Positions 7,124-15,965 of a stretch of 64,000 bases of DNA are shown here, in pieces. Position 1 is the stretch's first letter, and every line of letters starts with the position of its first letter. The notes under the pieces were generated by a model. It saw only the letters and a program-made list of their open reading frames with translations, had not been told where the DNA came from and did not search any database. Both the position numbers and the translations under genes were made by a program. The DNA is from Naasia sp. SYSU D00948 (GTDB taxonomy: Bacteria; Actinomycetota; Actinomycetes; Actinomycetales; Microbacteriaceae), in assembly GCF_017916515.1 (NCBI RefSeq), contig NZ_JAFMTA010000001.1:2779127-2843126 (forward strand). The letters are read 5' to 3'.

Positions 7124-9181
7124 ATGAAGGTCGTGCCGTCCCCCCATCCCGTGGCGATCGAGGGGCGGCCCGCCGAGATCGAGGTGCTCGGCGCTCGGAC
7201 CCGGTACTGGGAGTACGGGGCGTCGGCCGAGGACGCCGAGGTGACGCTCGTCGCGGTGCACGGCTTCCGAGGCGATCACCACGGCCTCGAATCGATCGTC
7301 GCGTTCCTCTGCCACCGCTCTCCGCGGCTCCGCGTCATCGCGCCCGACCTTCCCGGCTTCGGCGTCTCGGAGCCCCTCGCGGACCGGCCGCACGACATCG
7401 ACGGCTACGGCGCCTGGCTGTCCGAGTTCCTGGACGCGCTCGGCGTGCGGGGCACGGCCGTGCTGCTCGGCCACTCGTTCGGCACGATCGTCGTCTCGGC
7501 GGCGCTCGCCTCCGGGCTCCCGGCGCCGCGCGCGATCCTCGTGAACCCGATCGCCTCGCCCGCGCTGAGCGGTCCGAACGCGATCGGCACCCGGCTCGCG
7601 GTCTTCTACTACTGGCTCGGCGCCCGCCTGCCGGAGCGGCCCGGCTTCGCCCTGCTGCGGTGGCGCGCCGTCACGCGCGGCATGAGCGTCACCATGGCGA
7701 AGACCCGGGACCGGGCGCTGCGGCGGTGGATCCACAACCAGCACGACCGCTTCTTCGGCGCGTTCGCCAGCAGGGACGTGGTGCTCGAGGCGTTCCGCGC
7801 GTCCGTGAGCAACGACGTGAGTCACTTCGCCGAGCGGATCCCGGTGCCGGTGCACCTGCTCGCGGCCGAGAAGGACGACATCACCCCCGTCGCGGACCAG
7901 TACCGCCTCAAGGAGCTGTTCCCGCAGGCGACCCTCCAAGTGCTGCCGGGGGTCGGGCACCTCATCCACTACGAGGTGCCCGACGAGGCCGCGCGCGGCG
8001 TCGAGCGCGTCCTCCTCGACGGCGGGACGATCCAGGAGCCGGAGCAGCCGGTGGCCTCAGCCGCGGACCGCGGCCCTCGTGTCGTCGTCGACTGCCGGTA
8101 CGTCCGCGCCGACGGGCGGCACGACGGGATCAGCCGGTACTCCGCCGAGCTCGTGACCGCGCTCGCGCGCCGGATGCCGCTGACGATGCTCATCAGCGAT
8201 CCGGGTCAGCTGAACCTGCTGCCCGACATGCCGTGGCATCGGGTCTCGCCGCCCACCAGCCCTCTCGAGCCGCTCGTCGCCCGTCAGGTCAACCGCGCGG
8301 AACCGGACGTCGTCTTCAGTCCCATGCAGACGATGGGCACCCTGGGCCGCCGCTACCGGCTCGTGCTCACCCTGCACGACCTCATCTACTACCGGCACCG
8401 GACGCCGCCGGCCCAGTTCTCCTGGTGGGTACGCACGCTCTGGCGGCTCTACCACCTCGCGTGGTGGCCGCAGCGCGTCCTCCTCAACCGTGCCGAGGCC
8501 GTCGTCACCGTGTCGGAGACGACCAAGCGGCTGATCGCCGAGCACCGGCTCACTCGGCGGCCGGTGGTCGTGGTGCCGAACGCCGCGGCGCCCTCGCCGG
8601 AGCCGGTTCCCCCGAGGAGCGGACCGGCGCGCAAGACGCTCGTCTACATGGGCACGTTCCTCGGCTACAAGAACGTCGAGACCCTGGTGCGGGCGGTCGC
8701 GCTGCTGCCCGGCTACGAGCTGCATCTCATGAGCCGGGTGCGACCCGACGACCGGCAGCGCCTGGAGTCGGTGGCCCCCGGGGCCCGGCTCGTGTTCCAC
8801 AACGGCGCGAGCGACGAGGAGTACCGCCGGGAGCTGCTCGAGGCGACCGCCCTCGTGTCCGCGTCCCGCGACGAGGGCTTCGGCATCCCGCTGGTGGAGG
8901 CCATGAACGTCGGCACGCCGGTCGTCGTCAGCGACATCCCGATCTTCCGCGAGGTGGGCGGCGACGTCGCGCTGTACGCCGATCCGGACGACCCGGCCGC
9001 GTTCGCGGACGCGATCCGCCGGCTGGAGAAGCCGGGGGAGTGGGCCGCCCGCTCTGCGGCCTCCCTCGAGCGAGCGGCGGTCTACAGCTGGGACGCGTCC
9101 GCCGAGGTGCTCGCGGACCTGCTGCTAAAGCTCGCCGCAGAGTCGCCGCTCAGGCGACCCCGACGACCTCGCCGCCGGTGA
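7124..9181 (+). CDS. Alpha/beta hydrolase fused to GT4 glycosyltransferase
   Basis: One uninterrupted 685-aa frame carries two enzymes. Residues about 1-300 are an alpha/beta hydrolase: oxyanion region VAVHGFRGDHHG, nucleophile elbow LLGHSFGTIV (Ser) and catalytic His in GVGHLIHYE. Residues about 320-680 are a GT4 glycosyltransferase: the start VVVDCRYVRADGRHDGISRY, the donor-site motif FGIPLVEAMNVGTPVVVSD, and a C-terminal helix. The two parts are usually separate genes. The hydrolase could deacylate or esterify the glycosyltransferase product, perhaps an envelope glycolipid; that is inference. No signal peptide or membrane segment is seen. The 3' end overlaps ybaK by 32 nt, convergent. Confidence 0.85.
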   Translation: MKVVPSPHPVAIEGRPAEIEVLGARTRYWEYGASAEDAEVTLVAVHGFRGDHHGLESIVAFLCHRSPRLRVIAPDLPGFGVSEPLADRPHDIDGYGAWLSEFLDALGVRGTAVLLGHSFGTIVVSAALASGLPAPRAILVNPIASPALSGPNAIGTRLAVFYYWLGARLPERPGFALLRWRAVTRGMSVTMAKTRDRALRRWIHNQHDRFFGAFASRDVVLEAFRASVSNDVSHFAERIPVPVHLLAAEKDDITPVADQYRLKELFPQATLQVLPGVGHLIHYEVPDEAARGVERVLLDGGTIQEPEQPVASAADRGPRVVVDCRYVRADGRHDGISRYSAELVTALARRMPLTMLISDPGQLNLLPDMPWHRVSPPTSPLEPLVARQVNRAEPDVVFSPMQTMGTLGRRYRLVLTLHDLIYYRHRTPPAQFSWWVRTLWRLYHLAWWPQRVLLNRAEAVVTVSETTKRLIAEHRLTRRPVVVVPNAAAPSPEPVPPRSGPARKTLVYMGTFLGYKNVETLVRAVALLPGYELHLMSRVRPDDRQRLESVAPGARLVFHNGASDEEYRRELLEATALVSASRDEGFGIPLVEAMNVGTPVVVSDIPIFREVGGDVALYADPDDPAAFADAIRRLEKPGEWAARSAASLERAAVYSWDASAEVLADLLLKLAAESPLRRPRRPRRR

Positions 9182-9626
9182 GCTCCACGAGCCGATCGGG
9201 CGTGATCGGGAACACCGCTGTCGCGGTGCCGGCGGCCGCCCAGAGCAGCTCGTGCCGCAGCAGCGCCTCGTCGACCAGGGTCCGCAGCGGCCGCGGGTGA
9301 CCGAGCGGCGGAACGCCGCCGATGCTGTAGCCGGTGGCCTCCTTCACCGTCGCCGCGTCCGCCTTGCCGACCCTGCCGCCCAGGACGTCCCCGAGGCGGG
9401 ACACGTCGACCCGGTTGGATCCGGACGCGAGCACGAGGAGCGGCGTCGGCTCCGCTCCAGGCGCGGTGAGCGTGAACACGAGGCTCTTGACGATGGTCTC
9501 GACGGGCACGCCGAGGGCCGCGGCCGCCTCCGCCGCCGTGTGGGCGCGGTCCGGCGTCTCCTGGACGGCGCCGTCCTCGCCGAGCTCGATCAGCGTCCGG
9601 CGGAACCGCTCAGCCAGCGGATGCAT
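9150..9626 (-). CDS. YbaK/EbsC-family aminoacyl-tRNA deacylase-like protein
   Basis: A 158-aa YbaK/ProX-fold protein. Conserved elements are VETIVKSLVF (catalytic-loop Lys), LVLASGSNRVD, and KEATGYSIGGVPPLGH near the substrate pocket. Family members clear mischarged Cys-tRNA-Pro or Ala-tRNA-Pro in trans; the exact substrate cannot be told from sequence. Its start overlaps the end of the phosphoglycerate-mutase-like gene by 17 nt, so the two are co-transcribed and probably translationally coupled. Confidence 0.88.
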   Translation of the reverse strand: MHPLAERFRRTLIELGEDGAVQETPDRAHTAAEAAAALGVPVETIVKSLVFTLTAPGAEPTPLLVLASGSNRVDVSRLGDVLGGRVGKADAATVKEATGYSIGGVPPLGHPRPLRTLVDEALLRHELLWAAAGTATAVFPITPDRLVELTGGEVVGVA

Positions 9627-10215
9627 CGCTCGCCACCTCGAGCACCGGCTCGCTCCAGGGGCGCCCGTTGAACTCGACGAGCCCGATCTCGCCGTCCCGG
9701 TACGCGAACCGATGCGCGGACCCGTTGGGGATCAGCTGCCCGGCCTCCGGCCACACGTGGCTGGTGGCGTCGCGGACGAGCGTCCCGATGACGCCGCCGT
9801 GACTGACGACGAGCACCGACTGGCCGGGATGCTCCTCGGCGAGCGCGACGAGCGCCGGCCGGACCCGCTCGAGCACCATCTCGGGCGTCTCCCGGCCCGG
9901 CACGTTCCCGTGGTAGCGCTCCTCGGCCTCCGCGCCGGTCAGCCCCTCCGCCTGGCCGTAGTGGCGCTCACGCAGCTCCGGAACGAGCTCGACCGTGTCG
10001 ATGCCGAGCTCGCGGGCGATGATCTCCGCCGTCTCGCGGGCCCGGACGAGCGGACTCGACACGATGGCGTCCCACCGCTCCTCGGCGAGCAGTCGCCCCG
10101 CCTCCCGCGCCTGCTCCCGCCCGGTGTCGTTGAGGGGGATGTCGCTCGACCCCTGGATCCGGCGGGCGAGGTTCCAGTCCGTCTGGCCGTGGCGGACGAG
10201 GACGAGGTGGGTCAC
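9610..10215 (-). CDS. Histidine phosphatase family protein (phosphoglycerate mutase-like)
   Basis: A 201-aa member of the histidine phosphatase clan. The phosphohistidine motif LVLVRHGQTDWN is at the N-terminus, SSPLVRARETAEI follows, and the second catalytic His is in VVSHGGVIG. It could be a broad phosphatase or cofactor-dependent mutase; small actinobacterial proteins of this type are often phosphatases. GTG at 10215 with GGAG six nt upstream is chosen over an in-frame upstream ATG that begins in low-complexity arginine-rich sequence. Operon with ybaK. Confidence 0.85.
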   Translation of the reverse strand: MTHLVLVRHGQTDWNLARRIQGSSDIPLNDTGREQAREAGRLLAEERWDAIVSSPLVRARETAEIIARELGIDTVELVPELRERHYGQAEGLTGAEAEERYHGNVPGRETPEMVLERVRPALVALAEEHPGQSVLVVSHGGVIGTLVRDATSHVWPEAGQLIPNGSAHRFAYRDGEIGLVEFNGRPWSEPVLEVASDASAG

Positions 10216-10249
10216 GGGGGCTCCGGGGGCGCAGGGACGGGGTCGGGGC

Positions 10250-11095
10250 TCAGCCGAGCAGACGCGAGGACAGGGCCTCCAGCGTCTCCGACGTGCCGGC
10301 ATCCAGCTTAACGCTCGCCTTCCGGTCGCCCTTCGTCTCGCCGCGGTTCACGATCACGACGGGCAGCCGGCGGCGCCGGGCGAGATCGAGGAGGCGCACG
10401 CCCGAGTTCACCGCGAGCGAGGAGCCGGCGATGAGCAGCGCATCCGCACGCCGGATGAGGGCGCTGGCCTCGGCGAACTTCTCGGCAGGGACGAACTCGC
10501 CGAAGAAGACGACCTCCGGCTTCAGCATCCCTCCGCACACCGAGCAGTCCGGGACGGCGAAGTCGTCGACGCCCACGACCTCGGCGTCGCCGTCCGGGTT
10601 GATCACGACCGACTCCGGCCGCTCCAGCCACGGGTTCGCCGCCTCGATGCGCTCCGCGATGCTGCTCCGAGCGAAGGTCTGCCCGCACTCGAGGCAGCGC
10701 ACGAGGTCCACCGTCCCGTGCAGGTCCACCACGTGCTGCGATCCCGCCTTGAGGTGCAGGCCGTCCACGTTCTGGGTGATGACGCCGTTCACGACGCCGG
10801 CGGACTCGAGCTCCGCGAGCACCCGGTGGCCTCGGTTGGGCTGGGCGGCGTCGAACACCCGCCAGCCGAGATGGCTGCCCGCCCAGTAGCGGCGCCGGAA
10901 CTCGGGCCCGGAGAGGAACTGCTGCACCGTCATCGGCGTGCGCTTCGGCGCGCCGGCCCCGCGGTAGTCCGGGATGCCGGAGTCCGTGCTCATCCCCGCC
11001 CCGGTCAGCACCGCGACCGTGCGCCCGCGCAGGAGGGCGGCAGCCTCGTCGAGCTCGGCGGCGGACGGAGCATCGCGGGGCGCTAGCGTGGACAT
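10250..11095 (-). CDS. NAD-dependent protein deacetylase (sirtuin)
   Basis: A class-type sirtuin of 281 aa. The NAD-binding motif GAGMSTDSGIPDYRG is at about residues 32-46, TQNVDGLH holds the catalytic Asn/Asp, and the base His is in DLHGTV. Two zinc pairs, CLEC and CSVC, complete the small domain. The reaction is NAD-dependent lysine deacylation. A Shine-Dalgarno sequence AGGGAGG lies 3 nt before the ATG. It is divergent to the SpoU methyltransferase with overlapping -10 boxes. Distinct from the divergent SIR2-like protein at 57.6-59.2 kb. Confidence 0.92.
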   Translation of the reverse strand: MSTLAPRDAPSAAELDEAAALLRGRTVAVLTGAGMSTDSGIPDYRGAGAPKRTPMTVQQFLSGPEFRRRYWAGSHLGWRVFDAAQPNRGHRVLAELESAGVVNGVITQNVDGLHLKAGSQHVVDLHGTVDLVRCLECGQTFARSSIAERIEAANPWLERPESVVINPDGDAEVVGVDDFAVPDCSVCGGMLKPEVVFFGEFVPAEKFAEASALIRRADALLIAGSSLAVNSGVRLLDLARRRRLPVVIVNRGETKGDRKASVKLDAGTSETLEALSSRLLG

Positions 11096-11111
11096 GGACC
11101 TCCCTGCGACA

Positions 11112-11121
11112 AGAGTAGACA
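11112..11121. promoter_or_regulatory. Overlapping divergent -10 boxes (sirtuin / SpoU methylase)
   Basis: AGAGTAGACA contains TACTCT on the minus strand (for the sirtuin) and TAGACA on the plus strand (for the methyltransferase), sharing two bases. Both genes then have short leaders with Shine-Dalgarno sequences. The two promoters could not be occupied by polymerase at once. Confidence 0.45.
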
Positions 11122-11142
11122 GGGGGGCGGGGAAGGCCGGAC

Positions 11143-11949
11143 ATGCGGGTGGTGCCCATCGAGGGGCTCGACCGACCGGAGCTGCAGGACTTCACCCGGC
11201 TCACGGACGTGAACCTCCGCCGCCTCCGGGAGCCGGCCGGCGGTCTCTACCTGGCGGAGTCGACGAAGGTCATCGAGCGGGCGGTGGGCGCAGGACACCG
11301 GCCGCGGGCGGTGCTGTCGCGCGAGGCCTGGCTCCCGGAGCTCGAGCGCATCCTGGCGGCGTTCCCCGATGTCCCCGCGTTCGTCGGCGAGGACGAGGTG
11401 CTCCAGGAGCTGACGGGCTTCCACCTCCACCGGGGCGCCATCGCGTCGATGCACCGGCCGGCGCTGCCGGATCCGGCGGACCTCCTGCGCGATGCCCGCC
11501 TCGTCGTGGTGCTCGAGGACATCGTCGACCACACGAACGTCGGGGCGATCTTCCGGGCGGCCGCGGGGATCGGCGCCGACGCGGTCCTCGTCACCCCGCG
11601 CTGCGCGGACCCGCTGTACCGGCGCAGCGTCCGCGTGAGCATGGGGACTGTGCTGCAGGTGCCCTGGACCCGCCTGCCGGAGTGGCGGGACGCCGCCCCG
11701 CTGCTGCACGGGCTGGGGTTCACGATCGCGGCTCTCGCCCTTGCGGATGACGCGGTGCCGCTGGACCGCTACGCGGCGCAGCGGCCCGACCGGGTGGCGC
11801 TGGTGCTCGGCTCCGAGGGCGACGGGCTGAGCCGGGACGCGCTGCGGGCGGCCGACACGGTCGTCACGATCCCCATGCGGCACGGCGTCGACTCCCTCAA
11901 CGTCGCCGCCGCCAGCGCGGTCGCGCTCTGGGCGCTGCGGCCCGCCTGA
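11143..11949 (+). CDS. SpoU/TrmH-family RNA 2'-O-methyltransferase
   Basis: A 268-aa SPOUT methyltransferase. The N-terminal substrate-binding domain (about 1-105) precedes the knotted catalytic domain, which shows VVVLEDIVDHTNVGAIFRAA, the middle motif ALVLGSEGDGLS and the C-terminal motif IPMRHGVDSLNVAAASAV. These are the three SpoU motifs for SAM binding. The substrate is a tRNA or 23S rRNA ribose; it cannot be resolved here. GGGGAAGG precedes the ATG. Confidence 0.92.
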   Translation: MRVVPIEGLDRPELQDFTRLTDVNLRRLREPAGGLYLAESTKVIERAVGAGHRPRAVLSREAWLPELERILAAFPDVPAFVGEDEVLQELTGFHLHRGAIASMHRPALPDPADLLRDARLVVVLEDIVDHTNVGAIFRAAAGIGADAVLVTPRCADPLYRRSVRVSMGTVLQVPWTRLPEWRDAAPLLHGLGFTIAALALADDAVPLDRYAAQRPDRVALVLGSEGDGLSRDALRAADTVVTIPMRHGVDSLNVAAASAVALWALRPA

Positions 11950-11983
11950 GCGGGACGGGAGCGGGCGCGGCTCCGAGCGGTGC

Positions 11984-12012
11984 GAGGGTGCCGGAACGCG
12001 TCCGGCACCCTC
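11984..12012. terminator. Bidirectional hairpin between convergent genes
   Basis: GAGGGTGCCGGA and TCCGGCACCCTC form a 12-bp stem with a 5-nt loop, centred between the stops of the methyltransferase and the penicillin-binding protein. It has no T tract, as is common at high GC. Confidence 0.7.
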
Positions 12013-12016
12013 CCGC

Positions 12017-14560
12017 TCAGCAGCTCGGCTTCGCGACCGTGACCGTGATGACCGTGTCGGGGCGCGCGGCGGTACCGGGAGGCGGGTCCTGCCCGACCGG
12101 CTTGCCGTCGAGGTTCGCGTCGACGACGCACCTCTCCTGCACGCCCGCGAAGCCTGCGGCGTTGAGGGCGGCCTGCGAGTCGGCGAACGTGTTGAGTCCT
12201 GCGACCGCGTCGGGGACCGTCCGCAGCGAGCCGTTGCTCGTGAACACCCGGACGAGCTCACCGGCGGGGGCGGATCCCGAGGGGCTCGTGCCGATCACGG
12301 TGCCGGCCGGCTTGTCGGAGTCCTGCTGCCCGCCGTCCTCGAACTCGAAGCCGGCGTTCTCGATCTTCTCGCGGGCCTCCTCGAGGCTCAGGCCGACGAC
12401 GTTCGGGATGCCGTAGGTCCTGCCCGTGAGGACCCGACCGGACGGGCTCGCGAACGCCTCGCCGCCCCATTTGTCGGCCGCGACGTTCATGATGCGCGGC
12501 CAGATGAGGTGCCGGAGGGTGGCCGCCTGGCCGGCCGGCAGGCGCGTGTTGCGGAGGTTGACGTGGCCGGTCACGTTGAACACGCCGACCACGGTGGTCG
12601 CCGTGCTCGAGCCGCCCATCATCCACGTCGCCCACGCGTCGTCGGTCGTGCCCGTCTTGCTGAACATCGGCACGTCGCTGTTGATCCGGCTCGCCGACGG
12701 CGCACCCGTGCCCGCACGGAACGCCTGCTGGAGGGCGAGGGTCGCACCGGCCGCGACGTTCGGGTCGATGGCCTGGTTGCAGGTGATCGGCGGGATCGGC
12801 ACGTCGCTGCCGTCCTTGGCGACGATCCGCTCGATGCCGATCGGCACGCAGTAGTTGCCGCCCGCCGCGATCGCGGCATACGCCGCGGCCATCGTCAGGG
12901 GCGCGATCTCGTTGGTCCCGAGGACCGTGGTGGGGTACTTCTCGAGCTCGCGACCGTCGGCGCGGTGCACCCCGAGCGCCGCCGCGGTGTTGCGGATGTC
13001 GCAGAGGTCGAGCTCCTTCGCCATGGCGAGGTAGCCCGTGTTGTAGGAGTTCACCGTGTTGACGAGGGCGGTCCACATGCCGCCCTCCTCGCCGCCGTCG
13101 TTCTTCGGGTTCCAGCCGCGCTCGGCGATCACCGTGCCGCCCTCGCAGGAGTCGCGGAACGCGCCCCAGTTGTCGCGGCGTCGCGCGTCGACGGCCTCGT
13201 TGAGGCCGTGGCCCTGCTTGAGCCACTCGAGGAGCGTGAAGACCTTGTACGTCGAGCCGGGCTGGAACCCGCTCGAACCGCCGTACTCGCGGTCGGTGTT
13301 GTAGTTGACCGCGGTGGCGTTCGGGTTGTTCTGCAGGACGGCGGGGTCGTCCGAGTAGTCCTTGTTCTGCGCCATCGCGAGGATGCGCCCCGTGCCGGGC
13401 TGCACCGTCACGGCCACGCCGCCGATGTTGACCCCGTCCCACGACTTGGGCACGGTGTCGCTGATGGCGGAGAACGCGGCGTTCTGCAGCTCCATGTCGA
13501 GCGTGGTGTAGACGTCGTAGCCCGCGCGGACGAAGTTGCGCCAGCGGGTCTCCTCGTCGGGGCCGAAGATCTCGTTGTTCTTGAAGATGTTGGTGACGTA
13601 GTCGCAGAAGAAGCCCGCGCCCGCGTCAGCGCCGGCGCAGCCGACCTCGGGCTGGGTGATGCGGGGCTCGACGGGAGCGGCGACCGCGGCCTCGTACTCC
13701 TGCTGCGTGATCATCTTCTCGTCGAGCATCTTGTCGAGGATGTAGTCGCGCCGGACCTTGTTCGCCGCGTAGCCGTTGGCGGCGCCGTTCGTCGTGCTGT
13801 CCGGGTAGTCCAGCCGGAACTTCTCGGGGTTGTTGACGATCGCCATCAGGCTCGCCGCCTGCGGCAGCGTCATGTCCCGTGCGTTGACGCCGAAGTAGTA
13901 GTTGGACGCCGCCTCGACGCCGTAGACCCGCCCGCCGAACGCGACGATGTTGAGGTAGCCGAGGAGGATCTGGTCCTTCGTGTACTTCTTCTCGAGCTCG
14001 AGGGCGTAGCGCATCTCGCGGAGCTTGCGCGCCTCGGAGACCTCGGTCGCCTTGTCGAACGCCGCGTCGATCTCCTCCTGGGTGCTCGCATCCCGGATGA
14101 AGTTCTGGATGTTGACGTTCTTGACGTACTGCTGCGTGATGGAGGAGCCGCCCTGGACGCTCCGGCCCAGCGCGTTGTTGATGACGGCGCGGATGGTGCC
14201 CTGCAGGTCGATGCCGCCGTGGTCGTAGAAGCGAGGGTCCTCGCCCGCGACGAGGGCGTCCTTCGCGTACAGCGACACGCTCTCCCACGGCACCTCGACG
14301 CGGTTCTGGTCGTAGAACTGCGCGAGGAGGTAGGGCGTCCCGTCCGGGTTGTTCGCGTAGATGTTGGTCCGCTGCGCCAGGTCGCCGATCTCGAGGTACG
14401 CCGGAAGCTCCTCGAAGATGCCGATGGTGTCGGCGGCGGCGACACTCGACACGGCGATCGCCGGAGTGACGGCGGCGGTCGCGAGGACGCCCGCCGCGGC
14501 ACTCATGCCGACGAAGCCGAGGAGAGCGGCGAACTTGCTCGGGATGCGCGATGAAGGCAA
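12017..14560 (-). CDS. ponA: Class A penicillin-binding protein with two PASTA domains
   Basis: A bifunctional peptidoglycan synthase of about 847 aa. A short cytoplasmic N-terminus and one membrane helix (about 12-35) precede the GT51 domain, with the catalytic Glu in VAGEDPRFYDHGG. The transpeptidase domain has SxxK in PGSTYKVFT, SxN in NSYNTGYLAM, and KTG in SKTGTTDDAWATW. Two C-terminal PASTA repeats (starting IPNVVGLSLEEA and about 65 residues later VPDAVAGLNTF) likely sense muropeptides. I chose a TTG start preceded by GAAAGG; an internal ATG 55 nt downstream would cut into the helix. Divergent from the D,D-carboxypeptidase, an apt functional pairing. Confidence 0.9.
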   Translation of the reverse strand: MPSSRIPSKFAALLGFVGMSAAAGVLATAAVTPAIAVSSVAAADTIGIFEELPAYLEIGDLAQRTNIYANNPDGTPYLLAQFYDQNRVEVPWESVSLYAKDALVAGEDPRFYDHGGIDLQGTIRAVINNALGRSVQGGSSITQQYVKNVNIQNFIRDASTQEEIDAAFDKATEVSEARKLREMRYALELEKKYTKDQILLGYLNIVAFGGRVYGVEAASNYYFGVNARDMTLPQAASLMAIVNNPEKFRLDYPDSTTNGAANGYAANKVRRDYILDKMLDEKMITQQEYEAAVAAPVEPRITQPEVGCAGADAGAGFFCDYVTNIFKNNEIFGPDEETRWRNFVRAGYDVYTTLDMELQNAAFSAISDTVPKSWDGVNIGGVAVTVQPGTGRILAMAQNKDYSDDPAVLQNNPNATAVNYNTDREYGGSSGFQPGSTYKVFTLLEWLKQGHGLNEAVDARRRDNWGAFRDSCEGGTVIAERGWNPKNDGGEEGGMWTALVNTVNSYNTGYLAMAKELDLCDIRNTAAALGVHRADGRELEKYPTTVLGTNEIAPLTMAAAYAAIAAGGNYCVPIGIERIVAKDGSDVPIPPITCNQAIDPNVAAGATLALQQAFRAGTGAPSASRINSDVPMFSKTGTTDDAWATWMMGGSSTATTVVGVFNVTGHVNLRNTRLPAGQAATLRHLIWPRIMNVAADKWGGEAFASPSGRVLTGRTYGIPNVVGLSLEEAREKIENAGFEFEDGGQQDSDKPAGTVIGTSPSGSAPAGELVRVFTSNGSLRTVPDAVAGLNTFADSQAALNAAGFAGVQERCVVDANLDGKPVGQDPPPGTAARPDTVITVTVAKPSC

Positions 14561-14582
14561 GAGGAAGGCCCTTTCCGCCGAC

Positions 14583-14698
14583 AGGATACGTGACGACGGA
14601 GAAGGAACCGGCCCGCGTCGCCGGATCGTGATGGAACGGGTGCGCGGTCCGGACGGCCGCCGCGTCTGCCCGGGATGCGGGCCGCGCGCACGTATCCT
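14583..14698. promoter_or_regulatory. Divergent promoters for ponA and the D,D-carboxypeptidase
   Basis: TATCCT occurs twice. On the minus strand (14588-14583) it serves ponA with a leader of about 15 nt. On the plus strand (14693-14698) it lies 6 nt before the GTG of the carboxypeptidase, a leaderless layout. The identical hexamers suggest the same sigma factor drives both peptidoglycan genes. Confidence 0.55.
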
Positions 14699-14704
14699 GA
14701 GCGC

Positions 14705-15940
14705 GTGTCGAAGCGCCCCCTGACGCGGAAGCAGGTGTTCCGCCGGCGGAGGATCGCCGTCTTCGGCACCCTCGCCGTGGTGGCCGGCGCGGCGGTCTAC
14801 GTGCCGGCGGCGGCCGCGGCGGAGATCCCGGAGGCCGTCGCCGCGATCAGCGCTCCCGCCGTCGCGCCCCAGCCGGCCGCGGTGCCCGACTTCCCGGAGT
14901 ACGGGCGCGGCGCGATCGGCGCCGTGGGGTTCGAGGGGGTGCTCGCTGCGAGCGGCGAGCAGGGGCCGTTCCCGATGGCGAGCATCACCAAGGTCGTCAC
15001 CGCCCTCGTGGTCCTCGACGCCAAGCCCCTGGCCGCCGGCGAGCAGGGCCCGGCCATCGAGTTCACCCAGGCCGACATCGAGGCCTACAACGAGGTGCTC
15101 GCGCAGAACGGATCGCTCCAGCCGGTGCGGCCGGGACTGGTGCTGACCCAGCGGCAGGTGCTGGAGACCGTCCTGATCCCCTCCGCGAACAACTACGCGA
15201 TCTCGCTCGCCCGCTGGGCGTACGGATCCGTCGACGGCTATCTCGCGGCCGCGCGCGCCTGGCTCGACGCGCACGGGCTCGAGGACACCACGGTCGTCGA
15301 CACCAACGGGCTCTCCGCCGGGAACACGAGCACCCCGGCGGACCTGGTGGAGCTCGGCAAGCTCGCCCTGGCCCAGCCCGCTCTCGCCGAGATCGTCGCC
15401 CTGTCGGCCTCGTCCGCGCCCGGCGTGGGCGAGTTCGCGAGCACCAACAAGCTCCTCGGCACGGACGGCGTCGACGGGATCAAGACGGGGACGACCGAGG
15501 AGGCCGGCGCGTGCCTGCTCTTCTCGACCGACGTGCAGGTGGGGTCCTCGACCGTCACCCTCGTCGGCGTGATCCTCGGCGCGCCGACCCACCCCGTGCT
15601 GAATCAGGCGGTGCTCGCTCTGCTCGACAGCGTGGCTCCCGGCTTCCACGAGGTGACGCTCGCGACCGCCGGCGACGAGTACGCGCGCTACACGACCGAG
15701 TGGGGCGAGAGCGCGGACGCCGTCGCCGCCGAGAGCGCCACGGTGCTCACCTGGTCCGACACACCGGTCACCGCCTCGGTGACGACCGACCCCGTCGAGG
15801 AGGCCCGGGAGGGCACGCAGGTCGGACGCGCCGAGTTCCACGTCGGGGATCGGACCATCAGCGTGCCGCTCACGCTCGACGAGACGATCGACGCCCCGGA
15901 TCTCTGGTGGCGGGTCACCAACCCGCCCTGGGCCCGCTGA
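14705..15940 (+). CDS. D-alanyl-D-alanine carboxypeptidase (peptidase S11)
   Basis: A 411-aa low-molecular-weight penicillin-binding protein. An arginine-rich N-terminus leads into a signal/anchor helix (about 20-40). The catalytic triad motifs are SxxK in MASITKVVTA, SxN in IPSANNYAIS and KTG in IKTGTTEEAGAC. It trims the terminal D-Ala from pentapeptide stems and thereby limits cross-linking. The GTG at 14705 is chosen because of the -10 box directly before it. The C-terminal 110 residues form a beta-rich extension. Confidence 0.88.
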   Translation: MSKRPLTRKQVFRRRRIAVFGTLAVVAGAAVYVPAAAAAEIPEAVAAISAPAVAPQPAAVPDFPEYGRGAIGAVGFEGVLAASGEQGPFPMASITKVVTALVVLDAKPLAAGEQGPAIEFTQADIEAYNEVLAQNGSLQPVRPGLVLTQRQVLETVLIPSANNYAISLARWAYGSVDGYLAAARAWLDAHGLEDTTVVDTNGLSAGNTSTPADLVELGKLALAQPALAEIVALSASSAPGVGEFASTNKLLGTDGVDGIKTGTTEEAGACLLFSTDVQVGSSTVTLVGVILGAPTHPVLNQAVLALLDSVAPGFHEVTLATAGDEYARYTTEWGESADAVAAESATVLTWSDTPVTASVTTDPVEEAREGTQVGRAEFHVGDRTISVPLTLDETIDAPDLWWRVTNPPWAR

Positions 15941-15965
15941 CGCCGTCGGCGCACGTCGTGCGGGA

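Noticed and set aside
9150-9181. A frameshift joining the hydrolase-glycosyltransferase gene with ybaK
   Set aside because: The genes are on opposite strands and both have complete ends; the 32-nt overlap is ordinary convergent overlap.
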